From Flavivirga sp. 57AJ16 (GTDB lineage: Bacteria; Bacteroidota; Bacteroidia; Flavobacteriales; Flavobacteriaceae), in assembly GCF_028736925.1 (NCBI RefSeq), contig NZ_JAQZAT010000016.1:44305-108304 (forward strand): a DNA stretch of 64,000 nt, read 5' to 3'. A program made the position numbers and the translations under genes. The notes below the pieces were generated by a model that saw nothing but the letters and a program-made list of their open reading frames with translations, did no database searches and was not told where the DNA came from. This document shows positions 39,804 to 48,714 of the stretch, piece after piece; within the stretch, counting starts at the first letter, position 1; each line of letters begins with the position of its first letter.

Positions 39804-41108
39804 ATGAGCAATATAGTAGCTATAGTAGGAAGACCAAATGTAGGGAAATCAACTTTTTTTAATCGTTTAATACAACGAAGAGAAGCTATAGTTGATGCGG
39901 TGAGCGGTGTTACAAGAGATCGTCATTATGGTAAAAGTGATTGGAACGGGAAAGAGTTTTCTCTTATCGATACTGGTGGCTATGTATTAGGAAGTGATGA
40001 TGTTTTTGAGGCTGAAATTGATAAGCAAGTTGAATTAGCTATCGATGAAGCTGATGCTATTATTTTTATGGTAGATGTTGAAAATGGTGTGACCGGTATG
40101 GACGAAGATGTTGCTAATTTACTTAGAAAGGTAAACAAACCGGTATTCTTGGTCGTTAACAAGGTTGATAATGCAAAGCGATCTGAAGATGCAGTTGAGT
40201 TTTATTCGTTAGGTTTAGGCGAATATTATAGCATTGCAAGTATAAATGGAAGCGGCACAGGAGAATTATTGGATGCTTTGGTCGATGCTTTGCCGGAAAA
40301 GGAAGAGGTTGAAGAAGAGGAGTTACCGCGCTTTGCAGTTGTTGGTCGTCCTAATGCGGGAAAATCATCATTTATTAATGCGTTGATAGGAGAAGACCGA
40401 TATATAGTGACAGATATAGCAGGAACCACAAGAGATTCTATCGATACAAAATACAATCGTTTTGGTTTTGAATTTAATTTAGTTGATACAGCTGGAATAC
40501 GAAGAAAATCAAAGGTAAAAGAAGATTTAGAGTTTTACTCGGTCATGCGAAGTGTTAGGGCTATAGAACATGCAGATGTTTGTCTTTTGGTTCTGGACGC
40601 CACAAGAGGATTTGATGGGCAGGTCCAAAATATATTTTGGTTGGCAGAACGTAACAGAAAAGGTATTGTCATCTTGGTTAATAAATGGGATTTAGTAGAG
40701 AAAGACCATAAATCGATGAAAGCCTATGAGAAAGCTATCAAAAAGCAAATTGAACCTTTTACAGATGTACCGATCGTATTTATTTCGGTTTTATCCAAGC
40801 AACGTATTTTTAAAGCCATAGAAACTGCTGTTGAGGTGTATAAAAACCGTTCTAAAAAAATAAAAACGAGTAAACTTAATGATGTTTTGCTTCCTATTAT
40901 AGAAAACTACCCACCACCAGCTTATAAGGCTAAATTTGTAAAGATTAAATACATTATGCAATTGCCAACACCGCAACCTCAGTTTGCTTTTTTCTGTAAT
41001 TTGCCACAATATATAAAAGATCCTTATAGACGTTTTTTAGAAAATAAACTTCGCGAACATTTTGATTTTACAGGAGTTCCAATAAGTGTTTATATGCGTA
41101 AGAAGTAG
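39804..41108 (+). CDS. der: GTPase Der (EngA)
   Basis: The protein has 434 residues with two tandem GTPase domains: the first G1 GRPNVGKST (8-16) with DTGG and NKVD, and the second GRPNAGKSS (about 179-187) with DTAG and NKWD. The C-terminal KH-like domain (about 350-434) contains [17 protein letters not shown]. Der is an essential 50S-assembly factor. Era and Der are near neighbours here, separated by the broken membrane protein gene. Confidence 0.97.
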   Translation: MSNIVAIVGRPNVGKSTFFNRLIQRREAIVDAVSGVTRDRHYGKSDWNGKEFSLIDTGGYVLGSDDVFEAEIDKQVELAIDEADAIIFMVDVENGVTGMDEDVANLLRKVNKPVFLVVNKVDNAKRSEDAVEFYSLGLGEYYSIASINGSGTGELLDALVDALPEKEEVEEEELPRFAVVGRPNAGKSSFINALIGEDRYIVTDIAGTTRDSIDTKYNRFGFEFNLVDTAGIRRKSKVKEDLEFYSVMRSVRAIEHADVCLLVLDATRGFDGQVQNIFWLAERNRKGIVILVNKWDLVEKDHKSMKAYEKAIKKQIEPFTDVPIVFISVLSKQRIFKAIETAVEVYKNRSKKIKTSKLNDVLLPIIENYPPPAYKAKFVKIKYIMQLPTPQPQFAFFCNLPQYIKDPYRRFLENKLREHFDFTGVPISVYMRKK

Positions 41109-41403
41109 GGGACAGACTTTTTCACAAAAGACTTATACTCAAATTGGTATTACCCTAATTTCTTGTCGAAAATCACTTATTTTTTAATCGAAAGGAATTC
41201 CTCGAGGTTCTGCCTCGGAATTTCCATTGAACCTGCCTACCGGATTGTCATTCCCGTATAATTGCAAGATGCATGAATTCATTAATATTAAACCATTGAG
41301 TAAAACGGGAGTCTAAATAATATCATTTCGATTTTTGACCAAAAAGGTCAAAACCTTGTGAGTAATAATTGGTATAACTTCCTGCCTACCGGAAGTAGGT
41401 TTT

Positions 41404-41432
41404 AGGAAATAGAAAAAGTCAAGATGAGTTCA
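41404..41432 (+). repeat. Exact 29-base copy of the 5753-5781 repeat end; 41109-41621 gap
   Basis: AGGAAATAGAAAAAGTCAAG... is identical over 29 bases to 5753-5781. The same gap also contains an ATACCAATT-type end (41131-41150), a TGAGTAATAATTGGTATA segment (41356-41375) that is the complement of 17470-17487, and a GGAATTCCTCGAGG hairpin (41201-41232). No gene is supported in the gap. Confidence 0.75.
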
Positions 41433-41621
41433 TAATTGGATATTCAAGAAAGTTAACTAAATAATAACATTTTTTATGAATGATTTAAGTCTTTTTTAAG
41501 AAAATTTAAATGAGTACTGGTCTATCTTCGTTTCATTTTTTCGTAGGTACGGTATAGTATTTGTGAGAAAAAAATAATTAGTTATCAATCAAAATAGTTA
41601 TCAATCAAAACCTCAATTAAA

Positions 41622-44399
41622 ATGGGAAAAACCCTTTTCTTCTTAGTATTCTTATGCGTAACATTATCCTTTTCCCAGTCTAAAACATTTGAAATTTCAG
41701 GCACCTTAATTTCGGAGGATGAAAACCTTCCGTTAGAGTCTGCAACTGTTTATATAGAACGTGTGAAAGACAGTGCTTTAGTTGGTTATACAATAACCGA
41801 TAAAAACGGTTCTTTTACTTTAGAGGATAAAACAGCAGATACGCAGTTGAATTTATTAATATCTTATGTTGGATATAAAACATATTCAAAAATCATAAAA
41901 ATGGATAAAACGGAGATTAATTTAAAGACCATTACTATGCAGGTGGACGACAATGCATTGGATGAAGTCATTATAAAATCAAGAGCTCCGATGATCATTA
42001 AAAAAGATACCCTAGAGTTTAATGTGAAATCCTTTAAAACTAAAAAAGATGCCAATGTTGAAGACCTGTTAAAACAACTGCCAGGCGTAGAGGTAGAAGA
42101 AGATGGTCAAATAAAAGTAAATGGGAAACCTGTTAGTAGAATATTAGTTAACGGGAAGCCTTTTTTTGGTAATGACCCAACCATTACTACTAGAAATTTG
42201 AGCAAGGAGATTATTGAAAAAATACAGGTAGTCGATACAAAAACCAAGTCTCAGGCATTTTCTGGAGAAGAGGGTGATGATGAAAATAAAACGATTAACC
42301 TTACCATAAAAGAAGAAAATAATAAAGGGGTTTTTGGACGCGTCTCAGCAGGTGCAGGAACAGATAAAAGATATGAGTTTGCAGGGATGTTTAATCGTTT
42401 CGATAATGATCAGCGACTTAGTGTGTTGGCAGGAGGAAATAACATAAACTCGCCTGGATTTAGTTTTGGTGAAATAAGAAAAATGTTTGGAGGAGGAAAC
42501 TCTCGTGGTTTTAGTGGTAATGGTTCTTTTCAAGTCGATGGACGTTCTTTTGGTGGTGGACAAGGGATTACAACCTCTAAGAATGTAGGCGCCAATTTTG
42601 CCGATAAGTTAGGAGAGAAAGTAGATTTAAGTACAGACTATTTTTATTCAGGAAGTAGTTCTGATAATGTAACATCAACGCAACGGGAAAATATATTGCC
42701 AGACTCCAGATACTTTACCAATTCAGAATCTAGATCATTTAGTGATAGTGATAGCCATAGTGCCAATATGGAGTTCGATATTGAAATTGATTCTACGCTA
42801 TTGGTCAATATAGCACCAACATTTAGGCATACTAGAAACCAAACGGTTTTTTTAAGAGATGAAGCTTCTAGAGATGAGTTAAATACATTGACCAATGAAT
42901 CTAATACAGAATCAACCGTAGAAACTTTTGGTAAAAACTTTAGTAACGATATTGAAGTTACAAAGCGTTTTGGCTCAAAAGGTGCTTACCTAAGCTTGGC
43001 TATAGGAAATGAAATTAGAAAAAGGGAAAGCAATGATTTTTTATTTTCCAGAACCAATATTTATGGAGATAGTCCCGATGAAATTATAAGAGATCAATTT
43101 ACGGAAGGGAACAATGAAGTTAATAATTTAAATACAGATATAAATTATAACATACCCTTAATAACAAAGGGGTTGTTTTTAAATTTTGGATATAACTACA
43201 GTCGAAATGTACAAGAAGATAAACAAAGCACATTAGATAAAGATACTAATGGAGATTATACGGTTTTTAATACGGATTTAAGTACAGATTTTGAGTATAT
43301 AAATGAAATACTTAGACCAAGGGTCTCGATTAGATATAGAAACAAGAAATGGTCAGCTAGATTTAATACGAGTTATTTGTATAGAAATTTAGAAAATAGA
43401 GATTTGTTAAGACCTCAATTTAGTATTAAACGTAAATTTGAAGCTATAGAATTAGGTTCTAACTTTCGTTATAGGTTTAGCCCAAAATCATCGATGTATT
43501 TTGGACATAGATTAAATAATGACCCGCCTCAATTAAGACAATTACAAGCGTTTCAAGATGTTTCTAATCCATTAAACACCATAGTGGGTAATCCCGATTT
43601 GGAGCCAACCAATAGTCATCGTATCTATATGGGTTATAATACTTTCGACCCTCAAAAAGGAACAGGTTTTTTCTCTCGTTTTAGTGCCAGTTTTATAAAT
43701 AACCAAGTGGTTTCTAATACAACTATTGACGAAAATTTTGTTAGAAACACAACCTATTCAAATGTCAATGGAAATTACAGAATTAACGGGAATTTGAATT
43801 ATGACAAAAAAGTTAAGCTAGATTCTTTAAGAACCTTAAAATATGGCATTGGAATTGATGGAAATAAAAATAGAACTATAAATTATAATAATGGGATCCT
43901 ATATGCCAGTAACGTTATAGGTGTTTCACCTAATATTGATTTTACGTTTACATGGAAGGATCTGATGGAGTTTAGACCAAGGTACCAAATTAATTTCACT
44001 AAAAATACGTTCGGTATTGATTCCTTTAAAGATAGAGAGTTCCTGTATCATTCCCTTCATTTAAGTACAGCAACTTTTTTTCCTAAACATTTTGAATGGA
44101 GAAATGAAATACAATATAATTACAACCCTAATATTGCTGACGGTTTTCAAAAAAGCTCTTGGTTTTGGAATGCTACTTTAGCACATTCCTTGATGAAAGA
44201 TAAGGCTACTTTAACACTTAAAGCTTACGACTTGTTGAAGCAAAATACAAATGCAAGACGAACTGCAAATGAGAACTTTATACAGGATTCCCAGAGTACC
44301 GTTCTAGAACAATATTTCATGTTAAGTTTTAGTTGGAAGTTTAATAGTTTGGGTGAAAAAGGAGAGGCAGATGATAGGAGATGGAGGCATGGGGTGTAG
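41622..44399 (+). CDS. TonB-dependent-receptor-like outer-membrane beta-barrel protein
   Basis: The protein has 925 residues: a signal peptide (about 1-18, ending SFSQS), a carboxypeptidase-D-like domain (about 22-105), a plug-like region (about 120-225: EDLLKQLPGVEVEEDGQIKV, VNGKPFFGNDPTITTRNL), and a barrel of the outer membrane beta-barrel family 2 type to the C-terminus. A Gly/Ser-rich stretch (about 285-320) follows the plug. Such proteins are widespread in Flavobacteriia; ligands are mostly unknown and the plug departs from siderophore receptors. It stands alone, and no terminator is obvious. Confidence 0.87.
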   Translation: MGKTLFFLVFLCVTLSFSQSKTFEISGTLISEDENLPLESATVYIERVKDSALVGYTITDKNGSFTLEDKTADTQLNLLISYVGYKTYSKIIKMDKTEINLKTITMQVDDNALDEVIIKSRAPMIIKKDTLEFNVKSFKTKKDANVEDLLKQLPGVEVEEDGQIKVNGKPVSRILVNGKPFFGNDPTITTRNLSKEIIEKIQVVDTKTKSQAFSGEEGDDENKTINLTIKEENNKGVFGRVSAGAGTDKRYEFAGMFNRFDNDQRLSVLAGGNNINSPGFSFGEIRKMFGGGNSRGFSGNGSFQVDGRSFGGGQGITTSKNVGANFADKLGEKVDLSTDYFYSGSSSDNVTSTQRENILPDSRYFTNSESRSFSDSDSHSANMEFDIEIDSTLLVNIAPTFRHTRNQTVFLRDEASRDELNTLTNESNTESTVETFGKNFSNDIEVTKRFGSKGAYLSLAIGNEIRKRESNDFLFSRTNIYGDSPDEIIRDQFTEGNNEVNNLNTDINYNIPLITKGLFLNFGYNYSRNVQEDKQSTLDKDTNGDYTVFNTDLSTDFEYINEILRPRVSIRYRNKKWSARFNTSYLYRNLENRDLLRPQFSIKRKFEAIELGSNFRYRFSPKSSMYFGHRLNNDPPQLRQLQAFQDVSNPLNTIVGNPDLEPTNSHRIYMGYNTFDPQKGTGFFSRFSASFINNQVVSNTTIDENFVRNTTYSNVNGNYRINGNLNYDKKVKLDSLRTLKYGIGIDGNKNRTINYNNGILYASNVIGVSPNIDFTFTWKDLMEFRPRYQINFTKNTFGIDSFKDREFLYHSLHLSTATFFPKHFEWRNEIQYNYNPNIADGFQKSSWFWNATLAHSLMKDKATLTLKAYDLLKQNTNARRTANENFIQDSQSTVLEQYFMLSFSWKFNSLGEKGEADDRRWRHGV

Positions 44400-44533
44400 G
44401 CATTTGCCACTTTTTATGATGCTGTATAAAGTGCTGTTTGTTCCGTTAAAATAGTTTCCTACTTTTAAAGTTAGGGATTAATGTGCTATTTCCTGTTACG
44501 CCCCTTGTTTTTTTATCATTCTTTGAGAGGATA

Positions 44534-44641
44534 ATACCAGTTTAACTTTGAAATAGCACATAATAACCGTTTCTTTTTTCCTTGATTGGGCAAAAAATAA
44601 TTCAACTTTACTTATGCACGATTTCAAAGTTACATTGGTAT
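44534..44641. repeat. Inverted-repeat element with ATACC ends; 44400-45187 gap
   Basis: The arms 44534-44563 and 44612-44641 pair at about 26 of 30 positions (core AACTTTGAAAT). It belongs to the same style as 38927-39111. The remaining gap has only weak, non-coding reading frames, the perfect palindrome at 44999-45024, and a CTCAACTTGATTGGGTA word near 45065 shared with 39056. Confidence 0.65.
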
Positions 44642-44998
44642 AATAAGCAGGTCATTGTGTCGTTCTTTTTTACTAATACTCCAAAGATCAGCAACATTAA
44701 TTCCACATTTTATAATGTCTTTGTGGTGAAAAGGAATCTATGGCTAAGTATGGTTATTTCGTTAGTAGGCATTTTTTAATAGACGCTAATTTTTTACTTA
44801 AAATTTTAGATCTATTGGTGTTGAAGATAAAAGATAAACCAGGTACAGTTTCCTGTTTTATATTTTTTGGTAAGTTTTTGCGATCACCAATATGATTTTC
44901 GTGTTCGGTTTTAAGTGAAATAAAAATGAGTAGAGCAGCAGTAAGGTAAAGTAATATATTTTTAATATAAAGAATTCCTCGACGCTCTGCGTCGGGGT

Positions 44999-45024
44999 CA
45001 GAACTGCCTTTTTTGGCAGTTCTG
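44999..45024. terminator. Perfect hairpin, possible terminator
   Basis: CAGAACTGCC, a TTTTTT loop, then GGCAGTTCTG: a 10-base-pair perfect stem. There is no strong U-tract on either side, so its role as a terminator for the convergent neighbours is uncertain. Confidence 0.4.
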
Positions 45025-45187
45025 GGAGGGGTAAAATACAGAATTTTGGTTTTTTTTGACCTTTTTAGGTCAAAACCTGTGCTCAACTTGATTGGGTATG
45101 AAACCAGCGAAATACCTCTATGGTTCTGCCTCGAGCCTGCCTGCCGGCAAAGGCAGGGGGGATAGTTGGTTTCAAGAAATTCTTTAT

Positions 45188-46018
45188 TTACCAGCTACCT
45201 CCAGCACCGCCGCCAGAAAAACCGCCCCCACCGAAGCCGCCGCCAAAGCCACCGCCTCCAAAGCTTCCGCCTCCAGATGAACTTCCTCCCCAACCACTAG
45301 AAGAACCTCGGTTGTAACTGCCACGGCCCATGTTACTAAGTACAATCGCTTCTAAAATATCAATGCCACTAGATCTATTGCCTCTATTGCCACCTCTTCC
45401 ACCGCCACGTCTATTTTTAGATATAGAAATAAGGATGATGATAAATATAAAAATGAATATAAATATAGGTCCAACAGAAAATCCGTTTTTGGATGATTTA
45501 CTAGAACCTTTATATTCACCATTTAAAACTTCAAAAATGGCATCAGCACCTTTGTTTAGCCCTCCATAATAATCATTTTGTTTAAATTCTGGAATAATAA
45601 CATTTCTAACTATTTCTCCAGTAATACCTGCTGTTAGTTTGTGCTCAACACCATAACCGGGAGAAATCCAGATTTTCCGATCGTCTTTAGCTAATAAAAT
45701 AAATACGCCGTTATCTTCTTTAGCTTGTCCAATACCCCATTTGTGCCCCCACCGTGGGGCTAATAAGCCAATATTTTCACCTTTGGTTGTAGGTATTATA
45801 GCAATGACTATTTGAGTAGAGGTCGTGTCAGAATATTTTATAAGCTTTTGTTCAAGGCTTTTATTTTGAGATGATGTTAATAAATTAATATAATCATAAA
45901 CACTTGTTTGTTCTTTAGGGATGTCTGGAATATTATATTGTGCATGAGAACTAACAAAAGCAAAAAGTGCCATTACTAAAGTAGTGATAAGCCCTTTTGT
46001 TTTGGGTGATAACCGCAT
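45188..46018 (-). CDS. TPM-domain membrane protein with glycine-rich tail (YgcG family)
   Basis: From the ATG at 46018 (MRLSPKTKGLI) the protein has 276 residues. A TTG at 46045 and an ATG at 46039 lie inside a heptamer repeat, so I reject them as starts. A signal segment (ending SSHAQ) precedes a TPM domain (about 35-170: QTSVYDYINLLTSSQNKSLEQ, VIAIIPTTKGENI, GYGVEHKLTAGITGEIV). A transmembrane helix (about 185-203, IFIFIFIIILI) is followed by an Arg/Gly-rich then Gly/Ser-rich tail. It is last in a LemA-TPM-TPM operon. TPM proteins are linked to membrane or envelope maintenance and acid phosphatase activity; the precise role is not known. Confidence 0.88.
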   Translation of the reverse strand: MRLSPKTKGLITTLVMALFAFVSSHAQYNIPDIPKEQTSVYDYINLLTSSQNKSLEQKLIKYSDTTSTQIVIAIIPTTKGENIGLLAPRWGHKWGIGQAKEDNGVFILLAKDDRKIWISPGYGVEHKLTAGITGEIVRNVIIPEFKQNDYYGGLNKGADAIFEVLNGEYKGSSKSSKNGFSVGPIFIFIFIFIIILISISKNRRGGGRGGNRGNRSSGIDILEAIVLSNMGRGSYNRGSSSGWGGSSSGGGSFGGGGFGGGFGGGGFSGGGAGGSW

Positions 46019-46048
46019 ACTGAATACCGAATACTGCATACTCAAAAT
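46014..46048. repeat. Heptamer word array at the TPM gene boundary
   Basis: Five 7-base words in strict register (CGCATAC, TGAATAC, CGAATAC, TGCATAC, then TCAAAAT) fill the gap between the two TPM genes and run into the start of the downstream one. They are of the same kind as the arrays in the paa operon, but with no inverted partner nearby. Confidence 0.6.
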
Positions 46049-46486
46049 TTATCCTTTGGAAATTTCATTAGATAGTTCATTAACATCACCATGCCTCCAA
46101 GGGAAATAAGTTTCTAACTGTTTGCCAGCTTTTAAAACGCCTTCAGAGATGCCTTTTTTAAAGTTACCATTCATAAAATGAGATTGCATGAGGTCTTTTG
46201 TGCTGTCCCAGAAGTTATTAGGGACAACATCATTAATCCCTTTATCGCCATATATAACAAAAGATTTATCCTCGACAGCAAGATAAATTAAAACACCATT
46301 TTGCTCTTTAGTGTTGTCCATTTTGAGATAATGAAAAACTTCCATGGCACGATCAAAAATATCGCCATTTGATGTTTTTTCAATATGAACTCTAATTTCG
46401 CCAGAAGTATTTTGTTCAGCTACTCTAATAGCTTCTATGATTTCTTGTTCATCCTCTTTAGAAAGGAAATCTTCTATTTGAGACAT
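46049..46486 (-). CDS. TPM-domain protein, soluble short form
   Basis: The protein has 145 residues. The TPM domain spans about 12-125 (AIRVAEQNTSGEIRVHIEKT, FHYLKMDNTKEQNGVLIYLA, VIYGDKGINDVVPNNFWD). There is no signal peptide or membrane helix, so it is likely cytoplasmic or bound to its partners. It sits 6 bases after lemA and just before a membrane-anchored TPM protein. The trio is a common Bacteroidota operon. Confidence 0.88.
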   Translation of the reverse strand: MSQIEDFLSKEDEQEIIEAIRVAEQNTSGEIRVHIEKTSNGDIFDRAMEVFHYLKMDNTKEQNGVLIYLAVEDKSFVIYGDKGINDVVPNNFWDSTKDLMQSHFMNGNFKKGISEGVLKAGKQLETYFPWRHGDVNELSNEISKG

Positions 46487-46492
46487 GTACTT

Positions 46493-47089
46493 TTATTTAA
46501 AATCGAACTTTACGTCAACAGGTTTTTCTGCCCCCGCTTCAGCATCAAAATATGGTTTTTCATCAAAATTTAACATACCGGCTAGTAGTGAATTAGGAAA
46601 TCTGTTTACGTGTTTATTATATGGCTTTATTTGTTCATTATAACGTGTTCTTGCAGTTTGAATGGTATTTTCTGTGCTAGTTAATTCATCTTGCAGTTTT
46701 AAGAAATTTTGATTTGCCTTTAGTTCGGGGTAACGTTCTACAGTTACTAGTAAACTCTTTAAAGCACCACTTAAACCTCCTTGAACTTGATTGTATTGAG
46801 CCAGTTGCTCTGGTGTGACATTTGATGGGTCAATATTTATAGAGGTTGCTTTGGCACGAGCTTCAATAACAGCCGTTAAAGTGCTCTTTTCAAAATCTGC
46901 AGCCCCTTTCACGGTATTAACTAAATTACCGATAAGATCATTTCTACGTTGATAAGATGTCTGGACATTTCCCCAAGCTTCCTTTACATTTTCATTAAGA
47001 TCAACAGCGGTATTGTTAAATCCTTTTCCCCAAGAATACAGACCGATTACAAGAATTCCTATAATAATCCATGGCAAAAATTTCTTCAT
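46493..47089 (-). CDS. lemA: LemA family protein
   Basis: The protein has 198 residues: an N-terminal membrane helix (about 3-20, LPWIIIGILVIGLYSWG) and then the LemA helical domain with NENVKEAWGNVQTSYQRRNDLIGNLVNTVKG and the conserved AVEARAKAT-like and TENTIQTARTRYNE segments. The N-terminus lies out of the cytoplasm by family precedent. It is first in the LemA-TPM-TPM operon. Function remains poorly defined; an envelope role is inferred. Confidence 0.93.
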   Translation of the reverse strand: MKKFLPWIIIGILVIGLYSWGKGFNNTAVDLNENVKEAWGNVQTSYQRRNDLIGNLVNTVKGAADFEKSTLTAVIEARAKATSINIDPSNVTPEQLAQYNQVQGGLSGALKSLLVTVERYPELKANQNFLKLQDELTSTENTIQTARTRYNEQIKPYNKHVNRFPNSLLAGMLNFDEKPYFDAEAGAEKPVDVKFDFK

Positions 47090-47191
47090 AATAAATAGTT
47101 TAATATAATTTGTTAATGGTTACTTATGAGACACCTAATCTTTAAAAATGTTACATAATTAAATGCCTTTTTTAGTTATGGCAATCCATTC

Positions 47192-47521
47192 TTAAAGATG
47201 TTGTTTTATTTTGATGAGTTGATTTTTTACATCTTCCAATTTGCTTATTATTTCATAATTAGAGAGTGTATCTTTTTTATCTTCTTTTAAATGAATTTTT
47301 GCACCTTCAAGCGTAAATCCACGTTCTTTGACGAGGTGATAAATAAATTTAAGGTTCTTTATATCTACAGGGGTGAACTTCCGATTCCCTTTGGCATTTT
47401 TTTTTGGTTTTAGAACATCAAATTCCTTTTCCCAAAAACGGATTAAAGAGGTGTTAACATTAAATGCCTTGGCGACTTCTCCAATACCGTAATAGCGTTT
47501 TTCAGGTAAATCTATATGCAT
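47192..47521 (-). CDS. MerR-family transcriptional regulator
   Basis: The protein has 109 residues. The winged helix-turn-helix is at about 6-75 (YYGIGEVAKAFNVNTSLIRF, FDVLKPKKNAKGNRKFTPVD), with a short C-terminal helix for dimerisation and no metal- or ligand-binding domain. It is translationally coupled to the upstream M23 peptidase (TAATG, one-base overlap), a conserved flavobacterial pairing. The target is unknown. Confidence 0.92.
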   Translation of the reverse strand: MHIDLPEKRYYGIGEVAKAFNVNTSLIRFWEKEFDVLKPKKNAKGNRKFTPVDIKNLKFIYHLVKERGFTLEGAKIHLKEDKKDTLSNYEIISKLEDVKNQLIKIKQHL

Positions 47522-48492
47522 TAGTCCAGTGATTGGTTTTCTAAAGAAGCATGCTCCAATAGTTTGTTAAACTCTTCAGCAGTTAAACTGCCATAGTAGA
47601 AATTTATAGGGTTAATGCGTGCACCGTCCTTCCAAATCTCATAATGCAAGTGAGGTGCTTCAGAACGCCCCGTGCTACCTACAAAACCAATTAAATCACC
47701 GCGTTTAACCTTTTGGTTTCTTCTCACATTATATTTATACAAATGCGCATATAAACTAATGTATCCAAAACCATGATCAATTCGTATATGCTTGCCATAA
47801 CCGCTAGACCCTGAATCGGCACGAACAACGACCCCATCGCCACTAGCATAAATAGGTGTGCCCCTTGGTGCGGTAAAATCCATGCCCCAGTGCATTTTTC
47901 GAGCTTTGGTAAAAGGATCGGATCGCATACCATAACCAGAGGCCATTCGAGTTAAGTCTTCATTGCTTACAGGTTGTATGGCAGGAATGGCAGCCAGAAG
48001 TTTTTCTTTTTCCTCAGCCAATACGGCAATTTCATCAAGAGATTTAGATTGTACTACAATTTGCTTTTGTAGTTTATCTATTCGTTTGTTGCTTTCTATT
48101 ATTAATTTGGAATTGTCAAACCCTTCTAAATCCTTATATCTATTAATACCTCCAAATCCAGCTTTACGTTGTGCTTCGGGTATCGGATTGGCTTCAAAAT
48201 AAACACGATAAATATTATTATCTCTATCCTCGATGTTAGACAAAACGGCTTCGGCTTCTGCCATCTTTTTATTAAGCAACTCAAATTGTAGCTGCATATT
48301 CTGTAACTCTCTTTTTATTGCTTTTTCTTTGGGCGATTCAACATATTGACTTGCGATAAAAACAAAGATAAAAGCAAAAAAAGCACAACCTAAAATAAAA
48401 AAGGAAGCATACTTAAAAGTGGTTCTTTTTCTTCGCTCTATTTTTCGGTAAGAAAGTGATTCAGAATCGTAATAATATTTTACCTTACTCAT
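47521..48492 (-). CDS. M23-family metallopeptidase (peptidoglycan endopeptidase), membrane anchored
   Basis: The protein has 323 residues: an N-terminal membrane helix (about 28-48), a coiled coil (about 55-95 and 140-170), then a LytM/M23 domain (about 190-300) with the zinc ligands in HWGMDFTAPRGTP and HLHYEIWKDG and the second His in HIRIDHGFGYISLYAHL. All catalytic ligands appear present, so it is likely an active cell-wall hydrolase rather than an EnvC/NlpD-type activator. It is divergent from alaS, with a 222-base AT-rich spacer. Confidence 0.93.
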   Translation of the reverse strand: MSKVKYYYDSESLSYRKIERRKRTTFKYASFFILGCAFFAFIFVFIASQYVESPKEKAIKRELQNMQLQFELLNKKMAEAEAVLSNIEDRDNNIYRVYFEANPIPEAQRKAGFGGINRYKDLEGFDNSKLIIESNKRIDKLQKQIVVQSKSLDEIAVLAEEKEKLLAAIPAIQPVSNEDLTRMASGYGMRSDPFTKARKMHWGMDFTAPRGTPIYASGDGVVVRADSGSSGYGKHIRIDHGFGYISLYAHLYKYNVRRNQKVKRGDLIGFVGSTGRSEAPHLHYEIWKDGARINPINFYYGSLTAEEFNKLLEHASLENQSLD

Positions 48493-48714
48493 TTCTTAAA
48501 TTATACTATTTTTGCAACTAAATTGAGGTCATTTTAATCATTACATTTTATATGTAAACGAACAAACCTACAAAAAAATATTATAATCATTTAAGATTGT
48601 TTTTTATTGTAGGTTCACAATGCCCTAAATTTAAAAATAAATTATTAAGAGTAAATATAAAAATTGTTTCTAATTGAAAAGAATTTAATAGAAATAAGGT
48701 TTTAATAAAAATAC

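Noticed and set aside
45092..45317. Pro- and Ala-rich frames opposite the TPM gene tail
   Set aside because: They are antisense translations of the Gly/Ser-rich TPM C-terminus.
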